A DNA stretch of 64,000 nucleotides from Kiloniella majae (GTDB lineage: Bacteria > Pseudomonadota > Alphaproteobacteria > Kiloniellales > Kiloniellaceae): the NCBI RefSeq assembly GCF_002118315.1, contig NZ_MTSZ01000006.1, positions 151,370 through 215,369 of the forward strand, in the 5' to 3' direction. Shown in pieces: positions 1 through 8,297 of the stretch; positions within the stretch are counted from its first letter, which is position 1, and each line of letters starts with the position of its first letter. The notes under the pieces are model-generated. The model was not told the origin of the DNA. It searched no databases and worked only from the letters and a program-made list of their open reading frames with translations. Position numbers and translations under genes: made by a program.

Positions 1-303
1 TACATTTCACCAGAAGGTTCTTTCACCTTGAGTACCGGCATCCTGAACCGCGACCCCATTCGTTTGGGCAGTTCAGCGGCAATGGTCAATGGCGCAATCG
101 ATAGCTTCGTAATGGCCGCCGCGATGGAAATGCCAAACAGAGTTCGTATCAACTCTGTCAGTCCTACGGTCATCACAGAAGCAATGGATAGCTATGGCCC
201 CTACTTCAGAGGTTATGCCCCGGTTGATGCGGATTTAGCCGCGTTGGCTTATAGCAAGTCTGTGGAAGGCATACAGACAGGACAGACCTATATTGTCGAT
301 TAG
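1..303 (+). CDS. SDR family oxidoreductase, C-terminal part
   Basis: The reading frame is open from the first base, so the gene begins upstream and only about the last 100 residues are present. They carry the end of a short-chain dehydrogenase fold: a helix with an AAAMEMPNRVRINSVSPTVI stretch, the usual segment after the catalytic Tyr/Lys in which RVNSVSPG-like residues lead into the substrate loop, and a short tail ending GQTYIVD. The cofactor-binding Gly-rich loop and the catalytic Ser/Tyr lie outside the window, so substrate and cofactor cannot be judged. The family reduces or oxidises carbonyl/alcohol groups with NAD(P)H. No neighbour gives context. Confidence 0.8.
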   Translation, partial: YISPEGSFTLSTGILNRDPIRLGSSAAMVNGAIDSFVMAAAMEMPNRVRINSVSPTVITEAMDSYGPYFRGYAPVDADLAALAYSKSVEGIQTGQTYIVD

Positions 304-497
304 ATTACGTTTTTTGCTGACGGGGATACTTGTCGTTATCCACAGGTATTGCCCGTTAGTCGGAGCGATTTCTTTCTAGCAAAAACACGTTAACTGCTCA
401 TTACATAAAAATATCGAACAGTTAAGTTTAACTGCGGCACATAGTGCTCCTTGAATGACAGGAGTATAGTTTCTGAATTAAGGAGTATTTTGAGCTT

Positions 498-1082
498 ATG
501 TCTATTATCATTGCAATGTGTACCTATGCCCTGACCATGTCGATTTCACCGGGGCCAGTGAATGTTATTACCATGACATCTGGTCTGAACCATGGTGTTT
601 ACCGAACCATTCCCTTTGTTGCCGGGGCAACGATTGGCTTTACCTTGTTACTTTTTGCAATTGGTTTGGGTGCGGCAGAGCTTATAATGCTATTCCCGCA
701 AACTATGCAGGTAATTGGTTATGTGGGCGCGGCATTTATGCTTTATATGGCGTATAAGATCGCTTTTTCCACGGGGACAATCTCACTTGAAGAAAGATCA
801 GAACCCGGATTTTATCAAGGGATGCTGCTCAATATTTTAAACCCGAAAGCCTGGATTGCCTCTATCTCTGGTGTGACCGCCTTTACCGCAAAGGGCGATG
901 TCTCAAGCCTTTTTCTCTTCTGCGCGTTATATTTTGTGATTTGTTTTATTGGGGTGGGCACGTGGGCTGTCGTTGGAAAACAAGCTAAAATTCTGGTTCA
1001 AACGGAAAAGCACCTGCGCCTGTTCAATATCTTTATGGGAACAGGCTTGGCAGCGGTCGCCCTCTATTTACTTTTATTTTAA
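498..1082 (+). CDS. LysE/RhtB family amino-acid exporter
   Basis: A 194-residue integral membrane protein with about six hydrophobic segments, the usual size for LysE/RhtB exporters. The family hallmark SPGP (residues 17-20) lies in the first membrane segment, and NPKAW near residue 115 is the second conserved block. Members export amino acids or related small metabolites by proton exchange; the substrate cannot be read from sequence. The ATG is preceded by an AGGAG about 13 bases upstream, slightly far but the only good site. It appears monocistronic and converges with the lactonase pseudogene that follows. Confidence 0.88.
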   Translation: MSIIIAMCTYALTMSISPGPVNVITMTSGLNHGVYRTIPFVAGATIGFTLLLFAIGLGAAELIMLFPQTMQVIGYVGAAFMLYMAYKIAFSTGTISLEERSEPGFYQGMLLNILNPKAWIASISGVTAFTAKGDVSSLFLFCALYFVICFIGVGTWAVVGKQAKILVQTEKHLRLFNIFMGTGLAAVALYLLLF

Positions 1083-1093
1083 ACCTCCCCCCC

Positions 1094-1510
1094 CTAAAGC
1101 GGCAAATAATTACCGCTCATGGAGTTCTGTTCTGGAAATTTTCGGATAGGAAGTTTCCGTTTAAGTTCTATTGGTAAAACTGTGGTGATTTTTTTAAGGC
1201 TATCACACTGTGGTTTGTCGTGCTCAATCCACAGTGTGGCCCCTGTTCTATCGAGAATATTATCAATGCGTACAAAGGAACGGATGCTGCTTTTTTTATC
1301 ATTCCAGATCGGTAGGCCGTAATTTTCTCTATTTTCCTGAAAGTGATACAGATTTCCGGAAATGATAATGGGACCTATGTCTAGGTGTGGAGAGAATAAC
1401 CACGGTACCATCACCAAACACATCATGATCACCGTTTAGCTTTATGTTTTTACCTTTTCAAACTTGGTGTAATCGGCTGGAACAAAGCCATGGTGATATA
1501 CTTGTGTGCT
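1094..1510 (-). pseudogene. Decayed metallo-beta-lactamase-fold lactonase
   Basis: Three reading frames on the minus strand together spell the C-terminal half of an AHL-lactonase-like metallo-beta-lactamase protein. From about 1510 one frame reads HGFVPADYTKFEKVK and hits stops just after an A-rich run. A second frame continues NGDHDVFGDGTVVILSTP. A third continues HLDIGPIIISGNLYHF and on to LDRTGATLWIEHD. The expected GHTPGH-type segment between STP and the next block is missing, so there is at least one frameshift and one short deletion. The usual metal-ligand Asp in SGDLYHF is Asn here. The N-terminal half with the HxHxDH motif is absent. The homology call rests on remembered family sequence; the frame breaks are seen directly. 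Confidence 0.72.
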
Positions 1511-1586
1511 TTTAATTATGGTTTTTGTTTTTATGAAAAAAGTGGAATATATGAACTATATCACTTCTTATAAGGAAAGAGACTTA

Positions 1587-1916
1587 ATGGTCTTAGATAA
1601 TGATTCTTGGTTGATTGAGGTTGGCGATCACGTAATTCAAAAGAAAACGAGTGAAGGGACTGAAAGCCTTTCTGAAATTGAAATGGCTATTTATTGCTTC
1701 TGGGTTCTCGATTATTCTGTCAGAAACTCTGGTAGCCTAGAAGAGATAGAGGATATCTATCCACAGGCTGTTAATCAGTTGATTGATATTTTCCAAAAAA
1801 ATAAATGGCGCTCTAGTACGTTTCTTGCTCTTGCCGAATTAGATCGTAACGCATTTTGCCGTAATTATTATGCTGAGTTTGATCAGATATGTAATGAATT
1901 ACGGGCAGCTTATTAG
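1587..1916 (+). CDS. Small acidic hypothetical protein
   Basis: A 109-residue acidic protein with no signal peptide or membrane segment. The ATG at 1587 is chosen because AAGGAAAGAGA lies about 6-10 bases upstream; in-frame codons reach back to 1506 but have no comparable ribosome site. The middle (SEIEMAIYCFWVLDYSVRN) distantly resembles the helix of DUF4375/DMP19-like proteins, but I would not assign it on that basis. It sits between the broken lactonase and the ribosomal protein operon, with A+T-rich codon use. Its function is unknown. Confidence 0.6.
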   Translation: MVLDNDSWLIEVGDHVIQKKTSEGTESLSEIEMAIYCFWVLDYSVRNSGSLEEIEDIYPQAVNQLIDIFQKNKWRSSTFLALAELDRNAFCRNYYAEFDQICNELRAAY

Positions 1917-1973
1917 TAGGCGAATCATAAGTCTCCAATATGTAAACTTATTTCAGGACGGGATGTGAATAAC

Positions 1974-2003
1974 AAAAAGGGCCGCCATTTTGGCAGCCCT
2001 TTT
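1974..2003 (-). terminator. Terminator of rplM-rpsI
   Basis: A GC-rich hairpin (GGGC-GCC paired with GGC-GCCC, 1979-1999) is flanked by an A run at 1974-1978, which reads as U residues on the minus strand. It lies 30 bases beyond the rpsI stop codon and is a standard Rho-independent terminator. Confidence 0.85.
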
Positions 2004-2032
2004 CGAATTTCTGAACTTCTGTTCTTCGAAGC

Positions 2033-2518
2033 TTAACGCTTGGAGAACTGGAAGCTACGACGGGCTTTCGCCTTACCGTATTTCTTACGTTCAACAACAC
2101 GGGCATCACGTGTAAGGAAGCCGCGTGCTTTAAGCGCAGGACGAAGGCCTGGCTCGAAGTAAGTAAGAGCTTTTGAGATACCGTGACGAACAGCACCAGC
2201 TTGACCAGAAAGACCACCGCCTTTAACTGTGCAAACTACGTCGAACTGACCAGAGCGCTCAACAGTCTCGAAAGGCTGTGCGATCATCATACGTAGAACT
2301 GGACGCGCGAAGTAAACTTCCTGTTCGCGACCGTTTACGGTGATTTTACCAGTACCTGGCTTGATCCATACGCGAGCAATGGCGTCTTTACGCTTACCAG
2401 TAGCATAAGCACGACCTTGTGCGTCTAGTTTTGGCTCGGCAACAACTGCGGTTGTATCTTCGACTGCAGGTGCTGCACCGCCAAGATCACTCAAAGAGTT
2501 GAGGGTTTCTTCAGCCAT
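2033..2518 (-). CDS. rpsI: 30S ribosomal protein S9
   Basis: 161 residues, with an N-terminal acidic/alanine-rich extension of about 30 residues typical of alphaproteobacterial S9, then the S9 core: [14 protein letters not shown], the VNGR block, and a C-terminal tail ending in [14 protein letters not shown], the basic tail that reaches the P-site tRNA in the 30S subunit. It follows rplM by two bases in the conserved L13-S9 operon and the pair should be cotranscribed and growth-rate controlled. A strong terminator follows. Confidence 0.97.
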   Translation of the reverse strand: MAEETLNSLSDLGGAAPAVEDTTAVVAEPKLDAQGRAYATGKRKDAIARVWIKPGTGKITVNGREQEVYFARPVLRMMIAQPFETVERSGQFDVVCTVKGGGLSGQAGAVRHGISKALTYFEPGLRPALKARGFLTRDARVVERKKYGKAKARRSFQFSKR

Positions 2519-2520
2519 TG

Positions 2521-2985
2521 TTACTGGCTCCTCTTGTTCTTGGTGTTTTTAGAAGCAAAATCCAGAACTTCTGGCTGCTGAGCTTCATGATTGTGGTCAG
2601 GACCAACAACAACGCGAAGGTTGCGCATTTGCTGACGACCGAGAGGACCTTTAGGAACCATACGTTCGATAGCTTTTTGAACAACACGCTCAGGGAAGCG
2701 ACCGTCCAGGATCTGACCAGCTGTACGTTCTTTGATACCGCCAGGGTGGCCAGTATGCCAGTAGTACTTTTTGTCAGCCAATTTGTTACCTGTAAGGGCG
2801 ACTTTCTCGGCATTGATGATGATAACATTATCACCACAATCCATGTGTGGTGTGAATGTTACTTTGTTTTTACCGCGCAGGATATTTGCGACTTCGACAG
2901 CCAAGCGACCGAGAACAATGCCTTCAGCATCGATCACGAACCACTTTTTCTCGATATCTGCGGGTTTAGCAGAATAAGTTTTCAT
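2521..2985 (-). CDS. rplM: 50S ribosomal protein L13
   Basis: 154 residues, usual bacterial length. It contains [15 protein letters not shown] near the N-terminus, the HTGHPGG block near residue 80, the [18 protein letters not shown] block and the [13 protein letters not shown] end that mark L13. L13 is an early-assembling protein of the 50S subunit. It is the first gene of the L13-S9 operon; the S9 start follows two bases after its stop. A TTGACA element lies about 95 bases upstream. Confidence 0.97.
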   Translation of the reverse strand: MKTYSAKPADIEKKWFVIDAEGIVLGRLAVEVANILRGKNKVTFTPHMDCGDNVIIINAEKVALTGNKLADKKYYWHTGHPGGIKERTAGQILDGRFPERVVQKAIERMVPKGPLGRQQMRNLRVVVGPDHNHEAQQPEVLDFASKNTKNKRSQ

Positions 2986-3051
2986 TTAACAGAGCCATTG
3001 CATACTGTTGTATAAGGGGCAAGACACACCTTAGTGCTCTTGCGTTGGTGG

Positions 3052-3080
3052 GTTCTAATACAGTGAATAACAGCTGTCAA
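3052..3080 (-). promoter_or_regulatory. Possible sigma70 promoter for rplM-rpsI
   Basis: On the minus strand a perfect TTGACA (3075-3080) is followed after 17 bases by TAGAAC (3052-3057), a four-of-six match to TATAAT. The position, about 70 bases before rplM, suits a ribosomal protein promoter. The -10 is weak, so this is a candidate only. Confidence 0.4.
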
Positions 3081-3272
3081 ACAAAAATATTTCAGAAGAA
3101 TTTTATTTTATCAATAAAAACAACAAGTTAAGATTGCGGTAATATGGTACCCCATAAATTTCAACTTTTTTATCCCCAAATAAATTTTTCCGGGGAAGAA
3201 ACAAATCTGTTGTCTGCATGAGAACCACGCGTAAAGATGCGACTTCGTATATAATATAAATATGGAGTATGT

Positions 3273-4481
3273 ATGACCAAGACATCAGATGTCGTTATTA
3301 TTGGTGGAGGCATTATCGGAAGTGCCGCAGCTTTCTTTCTGGCAAGGGATACGACATTTAGCGGGAAGATTACCGTCATAGAAAAGGACAATAGCTATCA
3401 AGGATCATCAACAACCTTGTCTGCGGCGTCAATTCGACAGCAATTTTCTACGCCTGAGAACATTAATATATCCCTCTTTGGTATAGGTTTCCTGCGTAAC
3501 CTTTCTGAACATCTGGCATTAAACACAGAGCAACAGCCCACAAACTCACTGGATATCGGCCTGCAGGAAAAGGGGTATTTACTTCTTGCCAGTGATAAGG
3601 GGCAGGAAACACTTCAAAATAACAACTGGATACAAAAGGAACTCGGGGCTGATATCTCGCTTTTAACCCCTGCCCTTTTAGAAGAACGTTTTCCCTGGAT
3701 GAACTGTGATGATATTGCTTTGGGGTCTTTGGGGCTATCAGGTGAAGGCTGGTTTGATGCCTATAGCCTGTTGCAATTGTTCAGGGCAAAAAACAAAGAG
3801 CTGGGCGTTATATATAAAGACGGCGAAGTTACCGGTTTTGTGAAATCAGGTGATGAGATTATCGCGGCAGAACTGAAAACGCCTGAAAGTGTTTCGGGTG
3901 AAAAAATTTCGGGCGAACACTTTATTAATGCTGCGGGGCCTATGGCGTCTCGGATTGCCGCTATGGCTGGCATAGATATTCCGATTGAAAGCCGCAAGCG
4001 ATGTGTCTTTGTCTTTAACTGCCGCGAAGAAATAACCAACAGCCCGCTTGTGGTCGATATCAACGGGGTTTATTTCAGGCCAGAGGGCGAACACTTTATC
4101 TGTGGCACCTCTCCGCTGGATGGCCATGACCCCGAGTGTTTTGATTATCACGTGGATTACAATCTTTTTGACGAGCATATCTGGCCCACCCTTGCCAATC
4201 GGGTCACGGCCTTTGAATCAATCAAACAGATCAATGCATGGGCCGGACACTATGCATACAACCTGTTGGATCAAAACGTCGTGCTGGGAACGCACCCTGA
4301 TGTGGGTAATCTATATTTTGCCAACGGCTTTAGCGGGCATGGTCTGCAACAGGCACCTGCGGTCGGTCGGGCGTTGTCAGAATTGATTATTTACGGAAAA
4401 TACCGGAGTCTGGATCTGTCCATCTTTGGTATGGAAAGAATTATAAATAAAACGCCTGTCAAAGAGCTGAATGTGATATAG
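3273..4481 (+). CDS. FAD-dependent oxidoreductase, DAO family
   Basis: 402 residues. The N-terminus holds a dinucleotide-binding motif GGGIIG (residues 11-16) and the C-terminus the FAD-contacting GFSGHGLQQAPAVGRALSEL block, both typical of the D-amino-acid oxidase/glycine oxidase/sarcosine-dehydrogenase superfamily. These enzymes oxidise secondary or primary amines, passing electrons to oxygen or to a carrier. No glycine-cleavage-T-like domain and no partner subunits are present, so it resembles single-subunit FOXRED1- or glycine oxidase-like members; the substrate is not predictable. It is transcribed alone, divergent from rplM, and followed by a long RNA hairpin. Confidence 0.88.
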   Translation: MTKTSDVVIIGGGIIGSAAAFFLARDTTFSGKITVIEKDNSYQGSSTTLSAASIRQQFSTPENINISLFGIGFLRNLSEHLALNTEQQPTNSLDIGLQEKGYLLLASDKGQETLQNNNWIQKELGADISLLTPALLEERFPWMNCDDIALGSLGLSGEGWFDAYSLLQLFRAKNKELGVIYKDGEVTGFVKSGDEIIAAELKTPESVSGEKISGEHFINAAGPMASRIAAMAGIDIPIESRKRCVFVFNCREEITNSPLVVDINGVYFRPEGEHFICGTSPLDGHDPECFDYHVDYNLFDEHIWPTLANRVTAFESIKQINAWAGHYAYNLLDQNVVLGTHPDVGNLYFANGFSGHGLQQAPAVGRALSELIIYGKYRSLDLSIFGMERIINKTPVKELNVI

Positions 4482-4499
4482 ATATTAACGTTAATTAAC

Positions 4500-4548
4500 C
4501 ATGGTAAGGTATTGTTTTTAATTAATAATAAGACAATGCCTTGCCATG
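4500..4548 (+). repeat. Long inverted repeat, likely mRNA 3' hairpin
   Basis: Two 16-base arms (4500-4515 and 4533-4548) are complementary over their whole length with two wobble pairs. The mismatches are G-U in plus-strand RNA but A-C in minus-strand RNA, so the structure favours a plus transcript. It lies just past the oxidoreductase stop. No U run follows, so it may act with Rho or protect the 3' end. Confidence 0.6.
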
Positions 4549-4632
4549 TTGATGTCTCGTTATCCATTCTGTTCACATTCTTACCACTTTTTTGCCCCAC
4601 CACGGCTTTGTTTTTTTCCTTATATTAAAGTC

Positions 4633-4812
4633 ATGGGAAACTTTAATAGAATATATCGCACAGATATGCGGGCCAAGATGTCAATGTCATCACATGTCGA
4701 CAAGAATGACGATATTGATGTTGATCGTCTGGTTTGGGACGTCGAGTACAGAGAAATCGTCAAGCGGCTTTTGCAACCCAAAGGCAATACCTCTGTTTCA
4801 CTTGGCGCTTAA
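4633..4812 (+). CDS. Small hypothetical protein
   Basis: A possible 59-residue protein rich in Asp, Arg and Val near its end (DIDVDRLVWDVEYREIVKRLL). In-frame ATGs at 4666 and 4678 are also possible and none has a clear ribosome site; the frame also stays open upstream to 4546 but that part looks non-coding. The C-terminal half has a helix-like charged pattern that argues for real coding. I recognise no family. It precedes another small conserved-looking gene by 55 bases. Confidence 0.42.
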   Translation: MGNFNRIYRTDMRAKMSMSSHVDKNDDIDVDRLVWDVEYREIVKRLLQPKGNTSVSLGA

Positions 4813-4867
4813 CCCAAGCTCTTAAGATCTTTGGCAATTTTATCCGGTTTGTGATAGAATTGCGATT

Positions 4868-5158
4868 ATGCCCGAGAAGAAAAAACAATCCAAAAAACCA
4901 AATTCCAAACAACTTGAATGGCTTCAACGCGGCCTTGATCAAGCGGGTGGAAAACTGCCCCTTTTTGATGAACACGGTCAACACTATGATGTTCGCTTGA
5001 TAAAAGCCTGTATTGATCACGGATGGGCTGAGCCGTGGTTCAGTAATGCCCTGAAGCCCGACTGGATTGTTTGCAAGCTGACAAAAAAGGGGAGAGATTT
5101 TTGTGCCTCCACCCCTCATCCATCTCCCCGATCTTCTGGTCGTGTTTCGGCGTCTTAA
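4868..5158 (+). CDS. Small conserved-type hypothetical protein
   Basis: 96 residues, strongly basic N-terminus (MPEKKKQSKKPNSKQ) then a compact region with QLEWLQRGLDQAGGKLPLFD, IKACIDHGWAEPWF and VCKLTKKGRDF. The second half reads like a small winged-helix fold in which the last strand ends in LTKKGRDF, as in many phage and plasmid DNA-binding regulators; this is inference from pattern only. There is no signal peptide or membrane segment. A Rho-independent terminator overlaps its stop codon, so it ends its transcript. The function is unknown. Confidence 0.68.
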   Translation: MPEKKKQSKKPNSKQLEWLQRGLDQAGGKLPLFDEHGQHYDVRLIKACIDHGWAEPWFSNALKPDWIVCKLTKKGRDFCASTPHPSPRSSGRVSAS

Positions 5159-5180
5159 AGCAATTTTGCTTTGTTTTTTT
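5157..5180 (+). terminator. Rho-independent terminator
   Basis: AAAGCA (5157-5162) pairs with TGCTTT (5167-5172) around a four-base loop and is followed by a run of seven T residues. It overlaps the stop codon of the small hypothetical gene and isolates it from phaZ. Confidence 0.65.
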
Positions 5181-5434
5181 AATTGACGCTTTCATGAAAC
5201 CTCTGTGAAAAGTCAGACAATCATTGACTGTTTAGTCAAAGATGCTTAGCTTTTGAGTTAATTGTGCGGTGCACAATAATATAATTTTGACTAATTTAGA
5301 TCCGACTGACGACCGTCCTGCAAGACAACCAATATTGATTATAGGTTTTCTTTTGGTCGGAATTTCGTTTGAACAGAAGGTCATTTGCAGCTTTTAAACA
5401 AATAAAGCTGCTTCATTTGTTAGGGGTAGATGAC

Positions 5435-6661
5435 GTGTTATATACATACTTTGATATGCAAAGCGCAGCGTTGGGACCAATGCGCGCCATGACGCAGCTC
5501 ACAAAAACCTATTTCAACAACCCTCTGTTCCCCTTTTCCCAAACCTACATGGGAAAAATAATGGCAGCGAGTGCCGATGTTATCGAAGGTGTTATTCGGC
5601 ATCGAGGAAAGCCCGAGTGGGGCTTTCAGGCTATTCACCGTGAAGACGGAATACATCCTATTGATCTTGCCAGAATTGATCACAGACCTTTTGGTGATCT
5701 CATCCGTTTTAAGTGTGACCTTGCAAAGTCCCCGAAAAAGATATTGCTCGTCTCCCCGATGTCAGGTCACTTTGCCACTTTATTACGCGGGACGGTAAAG
5801 ACCCTTGTGGAGCATCATGAAGTCTATGTCACGGATTGGACGGATGCCAGTAAGGTGCCTGCGTCTGATGGTGAATTTGGGCTGGATGAGTATATCGAAT
5901 ATCTTGTTGACTACATGAAACTGCTAGGCCCGGACCTGCATGTCATTGCCGTGTGTCAACCTGCCCCACTGGTTCTTGCTGCGGTTTCGATCTTGGCGGC
6001 AAATGATGATTCGGCTCAACCAAGTACCATGACCCTGATGGGAGGCCCGATTGATCCCGGGGCTGCAGAAACCGAGGTCACAAAACTGGCGGATAGTAAG
6101 TCCCTTTCCTGGTTCAAGGATAACCTGACTGCAACGGTTCCTCTTCAATACGAAGGATCAGGGCGTCGCGTTTATCCGGGGTTTCTGCAGTTGGCTGCAT
6201 TTATATCCATGAATTCCATGCGCCACGTTGATGCCCATATGCAGCACTTTAACAACCTTGTAAAAGGTGATGGGGATTCAGCAGAAAGTCATAATAAGTT
6301 TTATGATGAATATCTTTCAGTGATGGATGTCACGGCTGAATTCTATCTGGATACAATTGAGCACATCTTTCAGGAAAGAAGCCTTCCCAATGGCACGATG
6401 ACCTGGAAAGGGCAGTTAATTGATCCGTCAAAAATCAAAAAAACCGCGCTTCTGACTGTCGAGGGCGAGTTGGATGATATCTCTGCACCAGGGCAAACCG
6501 AGGCCGCGCATGAAATGTGCAGCTCCCTTGCTAAAAGCAAACACAAAAATCACGTTGAAGCCGGTGTCGGGCATTATGGTATCTTTAATGGTCGCAAGTG
6601 GCGTGAAAGTGTTTCTGTTGTCATCAATGACTTTATTGAAAAACATCATCCAAAGCCTTAG
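5435..6661 (+). CDS. phaZ: Intracellular polyhydroxyalkanoate depolymerase
   Basis: 408 residues when started at the GTG at 5435, chosen because AGGGG lies eight bases upstream and the N-terminus then reads MLYTYFDMQSAALGPMRAM, matching the family start; the frame extends to a TTG at 5369. It is a PhaZ1-type alpha/beta hydrolase that mobilises stored polyhydroxybutyrate granules in the cytoplasm. The nucleophile elbow is VCQPAP with Cys174 in place of the lipase Ser, as in this depolymerase class, and the late GHYGIF supplies the catalytic His (His380). There is no signal peptide. It is monocistronic, ending at a strong terminator. No phaC or phasin gene is in the window. Confidence 0.93.
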   Translation: MLYTYFDMQSAALGPMRAMTQLTKTYFNNPLFPFSQTYMGKIMAASADVIEGVIRHRGKPEWGFQAIHREDGIHPIDLARIDHRPFGDLIRFKCDLAKSPKKILLVSPMSGHFATLLRGTVKTLVEHHEVYVTDWTDASKVPASDGEFGLDEYIEYLVDYMKLLGPDLHVIAVCQPAPLVLAAVSILAANDDSAQPSTMTLMGGPIDPGAAETEVTKLADSKSLSWFKDNLTATVPLQYEGSGRRVYPGFLQLAAFISMNSMRHVDAHMQHFNNLVKGDGDSAESHNKFYDEYLSVMDVTAEFYLDTIEHIFQERSLPNGTMTWKGQLIDPSKIKKTALLTVEGELDDISAPGQTEAAHEMCSSLAKSKHKNHVEAGVGHYGIFNGRKWRESVSVVINDFIEKHHPKP

Positions 6662-6725
6662 TTTTTAGAACAAGAGCGCGAATAAGTCATAGAATTAATT
6701 ATCTTTTTATAAATATGTACTATTT

Positions 6726-6758
6726 AAGGTTAGATGTAATCTACATCTAACCTTTTTT
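6726..6758 (+). terminator. Terminator of phaZ
   Basis: An 11-bp perfect stem (6728-6738 with 6742-6752) around a three-base loop is followed by six T residues. The flanking AA/TT extends the stem. It lies 65 bases after phaZ. Confidence 0.88.
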
Positions 6759-6770
6759 GGTGCTCGCCCT

Positions 6771-7379
6771 ATGTCAATACGACGTTATAGTTCTTTGTTT
6801 GTTGTTATCCTTTGTTCATCTCTGATCCTGAGTGGTTGTGAAAGTGTCTATGATGATACAAAAGGCTGGGGCGTTGATCTGTGGGAAGATATCAAGAAGG
6901 GTTCCAAAAAGGCGGCAAATTCCACGAAAGAAGCACTTGATTCGCTTGCTGAAAAAGACGGCGATCCTGAAGAAACTGATAGCCCGAAAAAAGTTGATGG
7001 TGATCAAATAAAAACGACAGCACTTGATGCTGATGATGCCAATAGCGTTGCCCCAAAGGGGCAAAAGATTACCCCTGCCCCCTTAAAGAATTCAGAAAAA
7101 ATCGCTCAACCACCTGTTATCAAAACCACGGGTAAATATGCTGTTCATTTGTCTTCCAATAAAAGCAAGGCAAGTGCTGAAAAAGAATGGGCCGAATTAA
7201 AGAGTGTCTTCCCCAAAGAAACCAACGGATTAAGCTTGCAGCTAAAGCCCGTCAAAATAACAGGAAAAGGTACATTTTATCGTGTTTTGGGTGCAGCCTT
7301 TGGCAATAGGGCTGATGCCAATAAAGCCTGTGAATCCTTCAAACGAAAGAAACAGTATTGCGCTGCTGTTAAGTTATAA
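6771..7379 (+). CDS. SPOR-domain lipoprotein
   Basis: 202 residues. A lipoprotein signal peptide ends in LSGC with the lipidated Cys at position 23. A charged, Lys/Asp-rich low-complexity linker follows (about 45-120), and the last 80 residues form a SPOR domain (GKYAVHLSSNKSKASAEKEW to KACESFKRKKQYCAAVKL), which in the family binds denuded peptidoglycan glycan strands at division sites. It is probably anchored in the outer membrane facing the periplasm, acting in cell-wall or septum biology. It starts 12 bases after the phaZ terminator, so its promoter must lie in or just around that hairpin. Confidence 0.88.
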   Translation: MSIRRYSSLFVVILCSSLILSGCESVYDDTKGWGVDLWEDIKKGSKKAANSTKEALDSLAEKDGDPEETDSPKKVDGDQIKTTALDADDANSVAPKGQKITPAPLKNSEKIAQPPVIKTTGKYAVHLSSNKSKASAEKEWAELKSVFPKETNGLSLQLKPVKITGKGTFYRVLGAAFGNRADANKACESFKRKKQYCAAVKL

Positions 7380-7401
7380 AGCCAGGTAGAGCTTTGAGTA
7401 T

Positions 7402-8178
7402 TTAGATACCCAGTGTCCCCTTAAGCTGCGCAACCTTTTCTCGGGCACCTTTGACGACAAAGCCAATATCACTACCATCAAGAACCATGTCATAACCGGA
7501 TTTAAAAAGAGCTTCGGCACTTCGCTCCGGTGTTGGAATAGCACCGAGTAGTTTGCCCGCATCTTTGACAATCTCTTCAACTATAAAGATCGCTTCGAGA
7601 ACAGCGGGATGATCTGGCTCCCCCGGGTAACCAAGGTCGGCTGAAAGATCAGAAGGTCCGATAAAGATCATATCCACACCATCGGTGTTGGCAATTTCTT
7701 TCGCGTTTTCGACACCTTCAGCATCTTCAATCTGACAAATCAAAAGCACCTGATCGTTAAAATTTTTCAAATAACTTTGAGAGTTAACGCCATAATCGGC
7801 GCCTCTAACTATCGTTGACGCAACCCCTCTTTTGCCTTTGGGTGCATAATGTGATGCCTCAACAGCGTACTCTGCTTCTTCTTTAGTGGATACAGATGGC
7901 ACCATGACTCCATCGGCACCTGCATCCAGAACGCGTTTGATCTTTGCATTGGAATTACTTGAAACCCGGACATAAACTTTGGGGCCATAAGCTTTGGCAG
8001 CCTGCATCTGGGTAATCGCATCCATCACGGAACCGGGGCCGTGCTCAAGATCAATCATTAAGCAATCATTCCCAGCCTGTGCAATAATCTCGGTAGCGAT
8101 TGGGCTAAACATATCAATCCAGCACCCAAAAACAGGATGATGATCGCCAAGTTTATTTTTTAGCTGTGGACTTGCCAT
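7402..8178 (-). CDS. HpcH/HpaI family aldolase
   Basis: 258 residues from the ATG at 8178; 18 further in-frame residues upstream look non-coding. The sequence has the class II pyruvate-aldolase pattern: LMIDLEHGP near residue 43, a QIEDAEGVENA segment providing the acidic metal ligand (the family more often has IET), and GVDMIFIGPSDLSADLG providing the Asp ligand. Family members cleave or form 4-hydroxy-2-oxo acids using Mg2+ or Mn2+ (for example 2-dehydro-3-deoxyglucarate aldolase, 4-hydroxy-2-oxoheptanedioate aldolase). No aromatic or sugar-acid pathway genes sit nearby, so the substrate is open. It converges on the SPOR gene. Confidence 0.9.
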   Translation of the reverse strand: MASPQLKNKLGDHHPVFGCWIDMFSPIATEIIAQAGNDCLMIDLEHGPGSVMDAITQMQAAKAYGPKVYVRVSSNSNAKIKRVLDAGADGVMVPSVSTKEEAEYAVEASHYAPKGKRGVASTIVRGADYGVNSQSYLKNFNDQVLLICQIEDAEGVENAKEIANTDGVDMIFIGPSDLSADLGYPGEPDHPAVLEAIFIVEEIVKDAGKLLGAIPTPERSAEALFKSGYDMVLDGSDIGFVVKGAREKVAQLKGTLGI

Positions 8179-8297
8179 TTTTATATCCGTCGTTTGGTTT
8201 AAAGTGAGTATGAATAACCAAGAGTTACGCAAACTGAATGTTTGAAGACGTTAGGTTAAGGGAACAAAAGCATCATGAAAAGTCAAACTTGAAAGGA

